The notes under the pieces are model-generated. The model was not told the DNA's origin. It made no database searches and saw nothing but the letters and a program-made list of their open reading frames with translations. 64,000 bases of DNA. Source: an archaeon (lineage in GTDB: Archaea; Nanobdellota; Nanobdellia; Woesearchaeales; GW2011-AR9). The position numbers and the translations under genes are program-made. This document shows positions 11,097-19,291 of the stretch, piece after piece; positions within the stretch are counted from its first letter, which is position 1, and each line of letters opens with the position of its first letter. The stretch is from positions 103,094 through 167,093 of the forward strand of contig JABHQR010000017.1 of NCBI GenBank assembly GCA_018696395.1. Direction: 5' to 3'.

Positions 11097-11124
11097 GACC
11101 TTGTTTTTGGTAATTGTGATAAAG

Positions 11125-11239
11125 CGGACCTGGGAGGATTTGAACCCCCGATCCACTGCTCTCTCATCCAAAAAGGATTAGGAGGCAGTTGCCCGATTTG
11201 TCCCATGATATATTCATGTCCAGACTAGGCCACAGGTCC
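11125..11239 (-). tRNA. tRNA-Arg(CCT) with two introns
   Basis: Read on the minus strand, the acceptor GGACCTG (11239-11233) pairs with CAGGTCC, followed by G73; no CCA is encoded. The anticodon stem ACTGC/GCAGT flanks loop CTCCTAA, giving anticodon CCT for AGG codons. The T arm is GGGGG-TTCAAAT-CCTCC. Two introns interrupt the gene: 22 bases at 11198-11219 in the D loop after G19, and 18 bases at 11161-11178 at the canonical 37/38 site. Both fit bulge-helix-bulge folding (GTCT/GGAC and CTCC/TGAG central helices). Removing them leaves 75 bases. A D-loop intron is unusual and needs a splicing endonuclease of broad specificity. Confidence 0.92.
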
Positions 11240-11377
11240 TTAACGTGTTTAAATAAGGTATTCTTTTTTAAGTTTTGCTCTTAGTATGAAATTAAATTAA
11301 ATGTTAAAAAGTTAGTAATATAAAGCATAGTTAGTAAAACATAAATTTTTTTAAATTTAAATTAAACATAAAATCTG

Positions 11378-11761
11378 ATGGTGGAATCAGATTCAATAAT
11401 TTCAGGAATAGATTTAGTACAATTAATGGATGTTGAAGTAAGTACTTATGACTCCATAAAAATTCCAAAATATGCAGAACATGCATTTTTGTATCCAAGA
11501 AATCTTTTTGTAGATAGTTATGAAATTACAAACTTTCCTGAAAGAGTTATGAAAGTTATTGAAGGAGAATATAAAACTGGTGAAATCTGGAAAGATACAT
11601 ATTATGATGTGATTTACCTATACGTAGGGAAATTTAATGAAGAAAAAGATGTTGTAATTAATTTAGGTGGTGATACTGGGAGAATGGGGTGTCTTGAACA
11701 AGGTGTTATAAATTCTGGAGATGAAGGTAGAATATTTTTTGATAAAAAATTATTTCCTTAA
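11378..11761 (+). CDS. Hypothetical protein, 127 aa
   Basis: Unrecognised acidic protein. A TATA-like TTTTTTTAAATTTAAATT at about 11346-11363 lies the right distance before ATG 11378 for a leaderless transcript. The chain appears mostly beta with segments such as YYDVIYLYVGKFNEEKDVVINLGG and an ending RIFFDKKLFP. It has no membrane segment or metal motif, and one cysteine. It converges on the nuclease-like gene 11 bases away; any functional tie is not evident. Confidence 0.7.
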   Translation: MVESDSIISGIDLVQLMDVEVSTYDSIKIPKYAEHAFLYPRNLFVDSYEITNFPERVMKVIEGEYKTGEIWKDTYYDVIYLYVGKFNEEKDVVINLGGDTGRMGCLEQGVINSGDEGRIFFDKKLFP

Positions 11762-11771
11762 TTTTTATTTT

Positions 11772-12209
11772 TTAATACCTTAACTTTCTAACATAAAGAG
11801 GTGAATCTTCTTCAGGCCTATCTAATTCATAATAATGAAAATTATCTTTTGCCCATTCGTTTCTGTACACACCAAACATTCTTGGTCCAATATTGAAATT
11901 TTCTTTAAAGAAATCGTAACCTTTTCTTAACTGGCCATTGATTAAATTTCTAATCTCAGAATATTTTTTTCCCCTGGAAACTTTTGCTTCTATTAAAATA
12001 ACTTCTAAATCGGTAGGAATTACTAAATCCACTCTTCCAATTTCGTTATTACTATTTTGATTAAGTAAACTCACTTCACGATAAATTTTACCATAATTTC
12101 TTCCTGCAATAATAACTGCTCTATTAGTAACATCATTAAGTAATGATTTATGTTTACGTTCTTCTTTGTAAACTACTTGATTATTTTCTAAATATTGAAA
12201 TATATGCAT
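11772..12209 (-). CDS. PD-(D/E)XK nuclease-fold protein
   Basis: A protein of 145 residues with a single-domain restriction-endonuclease-like core: GRVDLVIPTDLEVILIEAKV places D61, E74 and K76 in the D-Xn-E-x-K catalytic pattern, with an upstream acidic helix and a following basic helix (GQLRKGYDFF). All catalytic residues are present, so nuclease activity is plausible. Similar small proteins act in repair or as homing or defence nucleases. No methylase or partner is nearby, so a repair role or a stand-alone function is as likely as defence. It is convergent with the preceding gene. Confidence 0.75.
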   Translation of the reverse strand: MHIFQYLENNQVVYKEERKHKSLLNDVTNRAVIIAGRNYGKIYREVSLLNQNSNNEIGRVDLVIPTDLEVILIEAKVSRGKKYSEIRNLINGQLRKGYDFFKENFNIGPRMFGVYRNEWAKDNFHYYELDRPEEDSPLYVRKLRY

Positions 12210-12285
12210 GTTTATGTTTAGAGTAAGGCAGTTATAAAAATATTAACTAATTTTGATGAAATTTCAAAAATGTTAGAATCTATTC

Positions 12286-12732
12286 TTAATGTATTACTAT
12301 CAATGACTGGGTTTTATCAATACCTTCTATCATTTGTATTTTACCTAACAGAACTTTATCATACTCTTGGACATCTTTAACTCTGATTGTAGCTACTAAG
12401 TCAGTTCCACCTGATACAATGTCTACTTTTTCTACAAATTCAAATTTACGTAAATCTTTAGCTAAATCATATTGACTTTTTTTCTTTTGTTTAAGTGTGG
12501 GTAAACTAGCGGAAATTAAAATGTAAACTAACAAACCTTTGTCAACTTTTGGGTGATCTAATTCAACTGTAAACTTTTTGATAATTTTTTCTTTTTTAAG
12601 TTTTTGAATTCTGTTATGTATTGTTGTGATGGGGAATAAAGTTTTTTTAGCAATTTGTCTAGTGCTATAATTAGCATGATCTTTTAATATTTCTAATATC
12701 TTTTTATCTTTTTTGTCGAGTTTATAACTCAT
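12286..12732 (-). CDS. Lrp/AsnC-family transcriptional regulator
   Basis: A protein of 148 residues with an N-terminal helix-turn-helix (LDKKDKKILEILKDHANYST, RQIAKKTLFPITTIHNRIQKL) and a C-terminal RAM ligand-binding domain (LLVYILISASLP, VEKVDIVSGGTDLVATIRV, IEGIDKTQSLIVI). Members bind amino acids and assemble as dimers to octamers. It is divergent from asnA, the same arrangement as bacterial asnC-asnA, so asparagine-responsive control of asnA is a reasonable inference. A palindrome overlaps its own 5' end. Confidence 0.93.
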   Translation of the reverse strand: MSYKLDKKDKKILEILKDHANYSTRQIAKKTLFPITTIHNRIQKLKKEKIIKKFTVELDHPKVDKGLLVYILISASLPTLKQKKKSQYDLAKDLRKFEFVEKVDIVSGGTDLVATIRVKDVQEYDKVLLGKIQMIEGIDKTQSLIVIH

Positions 12733-12737
12733 AATGA

Positions 12738-12747
12738 AACATATGTT
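12738..12747. promoter_or_regulatory. Palindromic operator candidate at the lrp 5' end
   Basis: AACATATGTT is a perfect 10-bp palindrome, extended imperfectly to GAAACATATGTTCC (12736-12749). It lies six bases before the start codon of the Lrp/AsnC-like gene, where autorepression sites of this family are often found. Regulator and site are paired by position only. Confidence 0.45.
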
Positions 12748-12872
12748 CCATTTATTATTTAAATCTTCCTATTTTTTGCAATAATTTCCAATTTTTTTGG
12801 ACTATTTATTTAAATTAGTTCTGTTATCAAGTATGGTAGGGAGAATGGTTGAAAGTAGGTGATGGGGGAAAA

Positions 12873-12956
12873 ATGGTAGTAGCAAGTTATATGGATTACA
12901 TAAAGACAAAATATCAAAAAAAATTTGAAAAGGATATTGAGGTATTAGAAGAATGA
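12873..12956 (+). CDS. Putative 27-aa leader peptide of asnA
   Basis: A short frame starts at ATG 12873 after GATGGGGGAAAA and encodes 27 residues (MVVASYMDYIKTKYQKKFEK and seven more, mostly acidic). Its stop TGA overlaps the asnA start in ATGA, the classic geometry of translational coupling. It contains no asparagine codon, so asparagine attenuation by codon stalling is not supported. It may simply deliver ribosomes to asnA, or may be chance. Confidence 0.35.
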   Translation: MVVASYMDYIKTKYQKKFEKDIEVLEE

Positions 12957-13948
12957 AACAATACCAACCAAAATTAGATTATTTCAAAACACAGAAAGCA
13001 ATTAAGTTTGCTAAGGACACTTTTGAAAGGAAACTTGCTGAAAAGTTAAGTTTGATTAGAGTTAGTGCCCCTAGGTTTTTGCATGTTAGTAAAGAAGTCG
13101 ATAAGGGATTACAAGATGATTTGGCTGGAACACAAATGCCTGTTTCATTTAGCACAAAATTTTCAGATTGTGTAGAAATTGTACATAGTTTAGCTAAATG
13201 GAAAAGGTTCACTTTAGGTAAGTATGGTTTTACTGTTGGAACTGGACTTTATACTGATATGGACGCAATCAGGAAAGATGAGGATGTTTCTGAGATACAT
13301 AGCATTTATGTTGATCAATGGGACTGGGAAAAAGTAATTAGTAAGGATCAAAGAAGGATTGATTTTTTAAAATATAAAGTTGAATTAATTTATGAAGCTT
13401 TGTTAGAAACTGAACAATTAGTTCAAGAAAAGTTTGGTTTAACTAAAAGATTGCCTCCAAAGATTAGTTTTGTAACAACACAGAAATTGGAAGATCGATT
13501 TCCTTCACTAACACCAAAAGAAAGGGAACACGCTATATCTCAAGAATTAGGGGCTGTATTTTTGATTGGAATTGGTCATGAACTTAAATCAGGTAAAATT
13601 CATGATTTAAGGGCAGCAGATTATGATGATTGGAAATTATGTGGTGATATCGTTGTTTGGGATGATATCAGAAAAAAATCTTTAGAACTATCTTCAATGG
13701 GTATTAGGGTAGATTCTGAATCTTTGAGAAAACAATTAAAGTTTTTGGGTTTGGAAAGTAGGGAACAATTAGAATTCCATCAAGGAATTATTGAAGATAC
13801 TATCCCCTTATCTATCGGTGGGGGAATAGGCCAGTCCAGAATTTGTATGTTCCTTTTACATAAAGCACATATTGGCGAAGTTCAGGCAAGTGTTTGGCCA
13901 GAAGAGTTTGTACAACAATGTAAAACCTGTAAAATAGAATTATTGTAA
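12953..13948 (+). CDS. asnA: Aspartate-ammonia ligase (asparagine synthetase A)
   Basis: A protein of 331 residues, the length of bacterial AsnA. It makes asparagine from aspartate, ammonia and ATP through an aspartyl-adenylate; the fold derives from class II aspartyl-tRNA synthetase. Recognisable stretches are VHSLAKWKRFTLGKYGF (77-93), GLYTDMDAIRKDED, SIYVDQWDWEKV, GAVFLIGIGHEL, ELSSMGIRVD and the C-terminal GGGIGQSRICM with the motif-3 Arg. It is followed 82 bases later by asnS and faced by an Lrp/AsnC regulator. The cell could thus make free asparagine and charge it directly. Confidence 0.97.
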   Translation: MKQYQPKLDYFKTQKAIKFAKDTFERKLAEKLSLIRVSAPRFLHVSKEVDKGLQDDLAGTQMPVSFSTKFSDCVEIVHSLAKWKRFTLGKYGFTVGTGLYTDMDAIRKDEDVSEIHSIYVDQWDWEKVISKDQRRIDFLKYKVELIYEALLETEQLVQEKFGLTKRLPPKISFVTTQKLEDRFPSLTPKEREHAISQELGAVFLIGIGHELKSGKIHDLRAADYDDWKLCGDIVVWDDIRKKSLELSSMGIRVDSESLRKQLKFLGLESREQLEFHQGIIEDTIPLSIGGGIGQSRICMFLLHKAHIGEVQASVWPEEFVQQCKTCKIELL

Positions 13949-14000
13949 GTTGTTTGAAATCTTAAATAATTTCAATTTTTCTTTTTTTCAATAGGTAATT

Positions 14001-14010
14001 TTTTATATAA
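14001..14010 (+). promoter_or_regulatory. TATA box of asnS
   Basis: TTTTATATAA centred near 14006 is 25 bases before ATG 14031, which implies a leaderless asnS transcript. This favours ATG 14031 over the in-frame GTG at 14022 and shows that asnS can be transcribed separately from asnA. Confidence 0.55.
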
Positions 14011-14030
14011 AATGTGAATTAGTGAAGAAA

Positions 14031-15326
14031 ATGGTAGAATACAAAAGTATACAGGAAGCAATGGACCAAGGTGAAGGTAAAATTGCCATTCGAGGATGGG
14101 TCCATCGAGAAAGAGGTAGCAACAAATTAAAATTTATAGTTCTTAGAGATAGTTCCAATACTATTCAATGTGTATTAAAAAAAGATAATTTTGAAAATAG
14201 TTGGGATGATATTGATCATGTTCAAATTGAAACTTCTATGAGATTAGAAGGTACAATCAAAAAAGATGATCGTGCACCTACTGGTTATGAAATTCAAGTA
14301 GAAAAGTATGAAATTGTTGGTGAAAGTGATAGTTATCCTATTACTAAAGACCAAAGTAAAGAATTTTTAGCAGATAACAGACATCTTTGGTTAAGGAGTA
14401 GAAGAATGACTTCTATTCTGAAAATTAGAAGTACATATGTTCAAGCTAGAGATGAATTTTTTCGTTTGAAAAAGTTTTTTCGTTTTGATTCTCCGATTTT
14501 ACAACCAAGTCAATGTGAAGGTGGAAGTACTTTGTTTGAAGTTAAGTATTACAAAGATAAATTGTATTTAGCTCAATCTTGGCAATTATATGCTGAAGCA
14601 GCAGTATTTTCATTAGAGAAAATATACAATATGGGGCCAACTTTTAGAGCAGAGAAATCTCGTACTTCAAGACATTTATGTGAATTTTGGATGGCTGAAG
14701 CAGAAGTTGCATGGGCTGATTTAAATGAAATTACTGAATTAGCAAAAGAAGAATTGAAATTTTGTATTAAAAAAGTAATTGGGGAAAGATCTGAAGAATT
14801 AAAATTTTTAGGAAGAGATCCAGAAATTTTAAAACTTGTAGTTGAAAAAGATTGGCCAACAATTAAGTACCGAGAAGCTTTGAAAGTTTTGAAAGAAAAG
14901 TGTGGTATGGATGTTCCTTTCGGAAAAGATCTTAGAACTGTAGAAGAAGAAGAGTTAATGAAACATTTTGACGTTCCTGTTGTTGTAACACATTATCCTA
15001 CTAAAGTTATGGCATTTTACAAGCCAGCAGATGAAGAAGTTAAAGATGAAGCGTTATGTTTCGATATGTTAGCTCCTGAAGGTTATGGTGAAATTGTTGG
15101 TGGAAGTCAAAGAAGTACTGACATTAAGGAAATGACTAAGAAATTAGAAGCTGAAGGGGAAGATATCAAAAACTATGAATGGTATTTTGATTTAAGAAAA
15201 TATGGTTCAGTTCCGCATTCTGGTTATGGTGTTGGTGTAGAAAGAGTAGTTAAGTGGATGTGTGGGTTAGATAGTATCAAAGATGTAATACCTTTCCCAA
15301 GAACACCTGATAGGTTTATACCTTAA
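14031..15326 (+). CDS. asnS: Asparaginyl-tRNA synthetase
   Basis: A class IIb synthetase of 431 residues. The N-terminal OB fold (IAIRGWVHRERGSNKLKFIV) binds the anticodon; the catalytic core shows motif 2 NMGPTFRAEKSRTSRHLCEF and motif 3 GYGVGVERVVKWMCGL. EVVGGSQRS-like EIVGGSQRSTDIKEM matches AsnRS rather than archaeal AspRS. Having AsnRS means Asn-tRNA can be made without the amidotransferase route, and the neighbouring asnA supplies asparagine. The TATA element and leaderless start are listed separately. Confidence 0.93.
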   Translation: MVEYKSIQEAMDQGEGKIAIRGWVHRERGSNKLKFIVLRDSSNTIQCVLKKDNFENSWDDIDHVQIETSMRLEGTIKKDDRAPTGYEIQVEKYEIVGESDSYPITKDQSKEFLADNRHLWLRSRRMTSILKIRSTYVQARDEFFRLKKFFRFDSPILQPSQCEGGSTLFEVKYYKDKLYLAQSWQLYAEAAVFSLEKIYNMGPTFRAEKSRTSRHLCEFWMAEAEVAWADLNEITELAKEELKFCIKKVIGERSEELKFLGRDPEILKLVVEKDWPTIKYREALKVLKEKCGMDVPFGKDLRTVEEEELMKHFDVPVVVTHYPTKVMAFYKPADEEVKDEALCFDMLAPEGYGEIVGGSQRSTDIKEMTKKLEAEGEDIKNYEWYFDLRKYGSVPHSGYGVGVERVVKWMCGLDSIKDVIPFPRTPDRFIP

Positions 15327-15435
15327 TTTTTTTCTTTAAATTTATAATATTTCTTTTTTTAGTTGCAAAATAGTTATAAACATTAAAACTTTCTTTAAGT
15401 AAATTAAGTTTAATTAATTAAAGGGGTAATAGATA

Positions 15436-16413
15436 ATGAACAAAACAGAATTGAAAGAAGTTAAGAAAGAATTAGAAACATTATACCAATATTTAATTAG
15501 GGAATTCTATGAATTTAGAAGTTTGTTTGAGATGGTTGAACATGCAAACAAATCAGAAAAAGATAAAAAAACAATTAAAATTTTTGCAAATCATGCACTT
15601 AGAACTTTGAAAGGTGTTTTTGGAGAAGAAAGAGTTTTGAGAAAAGCAGAAAGATCTTATAATAAATTTACTGAACATTTTAACAAGATCTCTCAAGAAG
15701 TAACTAAAATTAAACCTGAAGAAACAGAAAAATTCAAAAAATGGCTAGAACAAGTTAATGTATATAATGCATTTCTGGTGAAGTATGGTTCTCGTGGTGG
15801 TGAATTAGAAAAAGCCCTTACTGATTTAAAGAGGAACCCTGAATCTCAGTCTAAACTAGACTTAGTAGTAAAAGAAATTAACGGGTTTATGAAAAAAGTT
15901 CCTGCATTTCAAGAAGTAATAAAAGAACTTAAGACAGAATATGGTGGTGTTGAGGAATGGGTTTGGGAATATGTTGAAAGTAAAAGGCCTAAGATGGTTA
16001 AAGAGATAAACTCTATTACAAAAGCATTGAATGAAAGTGATAAATATAAATTTGAAGATGGCTCTTATGCTTCTAGGTTTGTTGATAAAAAAACTAATAA
16101 ATTAGATGCTGAAGGTCAAGCTGTGCTTAAAGAATTAAATAAAACATTTAAGTCTGCTCTTGAAGCTAAATTTGGTGATATCTCTTTTAAAGAAGCTGAA
16201 ACAGATGAACAAGGAAATGTTACTTTTGAGATATATTATAAAATTAATCTGTATCTTGGGAGTTATATTGTGTCATACCATATGGCGTCAGTTGAAAGGA
16301 ATAGGAGGGATGCAATTGATCATAAATTTATGGTAAGTTACCAAGATGATATACCTGGAGAATGGGAACCAACTGTTCCACCAAGACATTATAATCGGAA
16401 AGAAAATAATTAA
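15436..16413 (+). CDS. Hypothetical helical protein, 325 aa
   Basis: Unrecognised. AAAGGGG lies nine bases before ATG 15436, and a TATA-like region precedes it. The first 200 residues are strongly helical and charged, probably coiled coil (KELETLYQYLIREFYEFRSL; KPEETEKFKKWLEQVN). The last 110 residues look beta-rich (NVTFEIYYKINLYLGSYIVS) and end in a Pro-rich tail. There is no signal peptide or membrane segment. The following gene may be co-transcribed. Function unknown; a structural or scaffold role is possible. Confidence 0.8.
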   Translation: MNKTELKEVKKELETLYQYLIREFYEFRSLFEMVEHANKSEKDKKTIKIFANHALRTLKGVFGEERVLRKAERSYNKFTEHFNKISQEVTKIKPEETEKFKKWLEQVNVYNAFLVKYGSRGGELEKALTDLKRNPESQSKLDLVVKEINGFMKKVPAFQEVIKELKTEYGGVEEWVWEYVESKRPKMVKEINSITKALNESDKYKFEDGSYASRFVDKKTNKLDAEGQAVLKELNKTFKSALEAKFGDISFKEAETDEQGNVTFEIYYKINLYLGSYIVSYHMASVERNRRDAIDHKFMVSYQDDIPGEWEPTVPPRHYNRKENN

Positions 16414-16500
16414 TTTTTTTTTTAATTATCAAACAGGTTATAAATAACAAATACTTTATTTAACAAGTAATTTTAATTTAAAATAATGTAGGTGATGATT

Positions 16501-16651
16501 ATGGGCTTATTTAAAAGAATTTTTTTTAAAAATCGTACTATCCAAAATGCTGAGACTTATGCTCAACATTTTAGAGGTTCTAAAAGAGGAGGAAGATCCT
16601 TCTCGTCGTGCTCGTATAACTCGTCTTTATGGGGATAAAAGAGCAAAGTAA
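16501..16651 (+). pseudogene. Small ORF, apparently frameshifted
   Basis: A strong AGGTGATGATT ribosome site precedes ATG 16501. The frame starts MGLFKRIFFKNRTIQNAETY and runs to TAA 16636-16638 (45 codons), but its last part is a Ser/Arg run unlike coding sequence. In the +1 frame the same region reads EEEDPSRRARITRLYGDKRA to TAA 16649-16651, which looks protein-like. The simplest reading is one gene of about 50 residues broken by a 1-base indel in the purine tract around 16582-16594. It could also be a sequencing error or a short real protein. Confidence 0.4.
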
Positions 16652-16671
16652 GAATATTTTTTTATTTTTGT

Positions 16672-18117
16672 TTAAATTCTTTCAAATTTAAACAAAGCGT
16701 TATACACATTGCCAACATTTCTTTTAAACACTTCTTGACTTGTTGTGCATAGTTCATTGTAAGGATAAACTTTCCAAGAATCTATCAATAATGAATCTAT
16801 CTCTGTATGGTTAGGCGTTGAATTAGTTAATCCATCTTTATCAGTGTGGTCTAACACTAAAGTTCTATGTTCAAAAATATCTAATAAATCTAAAGTTTTT
16901 TTAAGTGGTAAAAGGAATGGTGAATGTTCAATAACTTTTTTATGTTTAGTTTCTTTGTAATCATTATTCACTGTTGTAATTAAACTTAAATACGCTGCAA
17001 TTGCATGTTTAGTAAACAAAATATCTTCCCTGCCTTTATGTGCTTCTTCTCGATAATGTCTACTTCTGTATCTGAAATCTTTTGAACCACATTCAGTTGC
17101 TAAATTCCAAATCTCACTAATAGATTTAAGGTCTCCTTCTTCAAATAAAGGAATGTTAAATAATTCAATATCGTAAGACATTCTTTGATGTAATTGTTTT
17201 CCTTTTGGAAATTTGAATCCTCTTGGTCTTTCTATTGGCCTAGTCATAGATGGAACTTCCATAACTCTTCTAGTACCTCTATCAGTTTCATAATGCGTTT
17301 CAATAAAATCCCAAATGCTACAATCTAATTTATCCAAAATTGGTTTTAAATGTCTTTCAGCTGGTTGATATCTTTTTAATTTTTCTTTTCTATTTTGTAA
17401 TTGTTCTTCATTTAATGGTTGTCCATTTCTTAACCTAGTTTTATTTCTAAGTTCTTTTCTTAGAATGTTCTCTCCAATTTTGAAATAAGCTAAATTTTGA
17501 AATGCTCTAATTCTTGTTCCTAGAATGTCTCGATAAAATGATGCAACTCTTCTTCTTTTGTCTTTACCACGCCAAGATCTAGCAACAAAAGTTTGGTTGT
17601 GCAATTTTTCATTTTCGTTTAAATAATTAAACAAAACTTCATAAACACGTTCTGGTGCCCATTGGAATCTTTCAATAACTTGATTTTCATCATCAGACCA
17701 ACCTCTTCCTTGCTTTCTTTTTGCAGATAACATTTGTCCTGAAGGGATTTCTTGATCAATAATTCTTCTTCTCAAATGCATAGAATCTAAATTTAATAAT
17801 CCTTTTGTTGAATATACTAACTCTCTTCTTGCTTTTGGAGATGGGATTTTATATTCTTCTGGGAGAACTAATAAACTGTTTTCATCCATCTCTTCTATGA
17901 TTTTTTTAATAACGTGAACTCTATCTAATGTATAATCTCCTTCAAGTAAACCTTCCAATTTTCCTTCTTTTGTTCCAACTACTAATCTTTGTTGAGAAGA
18001 AAGTTCTTGAAGTACAGTTTTGGTATGTTTTCCTGATAAGTCAAAATGTTTTAATACGTCTAGGCTTTGCCAGTCTCTGAAATATTCTTCCCTTTGTTTA
18101 GATAGGTTGATTATCAT
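16672..18117 (-). CDS. Hypothetical protein, 481 aa
   Basis: Unrecognised. A large soluble, Arg- and Lys-rich protein without membrane segments. Helical repeats of charged residues occur throughout (RRELVYSTKGLLNLDSMHLR; KELRNKTRLRNGQPLNEEQL), suggesting nucleic-acid contact, but no catalytic or zinc motif is visible. ATG 18117 is preceded by a T/A-rich spacer without a Shine-Dalgarno match. It is convergent with the small ORF at 16501. It is long enough and typical enough in codon use to be real. Confidence 0.75.
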   Translation of the reverse strand: MIINLSKQREEYFRDWQSLDVLKHFDLSGKHTKTVLQELSSQQRLVVGTKEGKLEGLLEGDYTLDRVHVIKKIIEEMDENSLLVLPEEYKIPSPKARRELVYSTKGLLNLDSMHLRRRIIDQEIPSGQMLSAKRKQGRGWSDDENQVIERFQWAPERVYEVLFNYLNENEKLHNQTFVARSWRGKDKRRRVASFYRDILGTRIRAFQNLAYFKIGENILRKELRNKTRLRNGQPLNEEQLQNRKEKLKRYQPAERHLKPILDKLDCSIWDFIETHYETDRGTRRVMEVPSMTRPIERPRGFKFPKGKQLHQRMSYDIELFNIPLFEEGDLKSISEIWNLATECGSKDFRYRSRHYREEAHKGREDILFTKHAIAAYLSLITTVNNDYKETKHKKVIEHSPFLLPLKKTLDLLDIFEHRTLVLDHTDKDGLTNSTPNHTEIDSLLIDSWKVYPYNELCTTSQEVFKRNVGNVYNALFKFERI

Positions 18118-18219
18118 TATAGTTTCACCTGAATTATTTTATTTATTAATCTTTTGCGTTGTAACTACTTCTTAATTGTCATATATTTAAATTTTTGTAG
18201 TTGTGTGTCATAATTTGGT

Positions 18220-19191
18220 TTATAACAAAGCTAAAGTTATAACATATAACAAAAATAAAAAATACATTATAATTAAAGTAATTGCTTGTCTTTTGTTTAA
18301 AGTGTGATCTTCAGCAAAGAAGTATAAAACAAGTATAGTTGAACCTAATAAACCTAAAATGATCTCTAAATTTACAAAATCAATTAACACTGGGCCTTTG
18401 AAAAGAGTGTAAATTAGAAGTGGAAGTCCAATTCCAACTAATATGTCAAATATATTTGATCCAAACACGTTAGAAGTTGCATCGTCAATATCTCCTTTTT
18501 TTGCATTGATAACAGATATGACCGTGTCAGGGACAGAAGTTGCTGCAGCAATTATGGTGAAGGCGATAATTATTGGAGATATTCCTAATGCGTATGATAA
18601 ATTAATTGCAGAATTTGTTAAAAAGAATGTAAATATTCCAATGATTAACATTAATACCAAAAATATTGAAATCTCTTTTACAAATCTAATCTCATTTTGT
18701 TTATTTTGTTTAAAGTTTTTTTTGTGAAGTTTTGTATGGGTTATTATTTCTTTTAAGTAAACTAAGTAAATTAATAAGAGTAATATTGAAATAATTAATC
18801 CCCATTCTTTGAAATAAATAATCAGAATAATCAAAGTAAAAATTGAAATCAAATAAAATAATGCATCTCTGCTAATAACTTTTTTCGAGACTTTGAATGT
18901 GACTGGGGCAACAAAAACACAAATGCTCGGAATAATTAACAAATTAAACAATGCTGAACCTGCAATAGTTCCAATACCCACTTCAAACTGTTTAAAGATA
19001 ATTACTGAATATAATGCTACTAATAGTTCAGGTAATGAACTTGAAATTGCATCAAAAGTTGCACCTTTAACATCCCTTGGTAATTTAAAGTGGTCTCCTA
19101 TTTTGGAAGAACTTTCTGCAAACTTATTTCCTGCTAAATAAATGATTAAACTAGAAAAGATAATTATTGCAATTTCAATTAAAATATCCAT
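18220..19191 (-). CDS. Sodium/calcium antiporter, CaCA family
   Basis: A membrane protein of 323 residues with about ten helices, exchanging Na+ (or H+) for Ca2+ or a similar cation. The two inverted alpha repeats are clear: GATFDAISSSLPELLVALYS plus GTIAGSALFNLL (alpha-1), and IAAATSVPDTVISVINAKKG plus GSNIFDILVG (alpha-2), with acidic/polar ligands in place. The start is set at ATG 19191; the frame extends 24 codons upstream into low-complexity sequence without a better start. It is divergent from truD across about 100 bases. Confidence 0.93.
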   Translation of the reverse strand: MDILIEIAIIIFSSLIIYLAGNKFAESSSKIGDHFKLPRDVKGATFDAISSSLPELLVALYSVIIFKQFEVGIGTIAGSALFNLLIIPSICVFVAPVTFKVSKKVISRDALFYLISIFTLIILIIYFKEWGLIISILLLLIYLVYLKEIITHTKLHKKNFKQNKQNEIRFVKEISIFLVLMLIIGIFTFFLTNSAINLSYALGISPIIIAFTIIAAATSVPDTVISVINAKKGDIDDATSNVFGSNIFDILVGIGLPLLIYTLFKGPVLIDFVNLEIILGLLGSTILVLYFFAEDHTLNKRQAITLIIMYFLFLLYVITLALL

Positions 19192-19291
19192 ATTAAGAAT
19201 AATAATTATGGTTTTTAAAAGATTATTGTTTTGATGGTTAATTTTAATATTAATCAAAATCATTATAAAAATGAACCTAAATTGTTAATTT

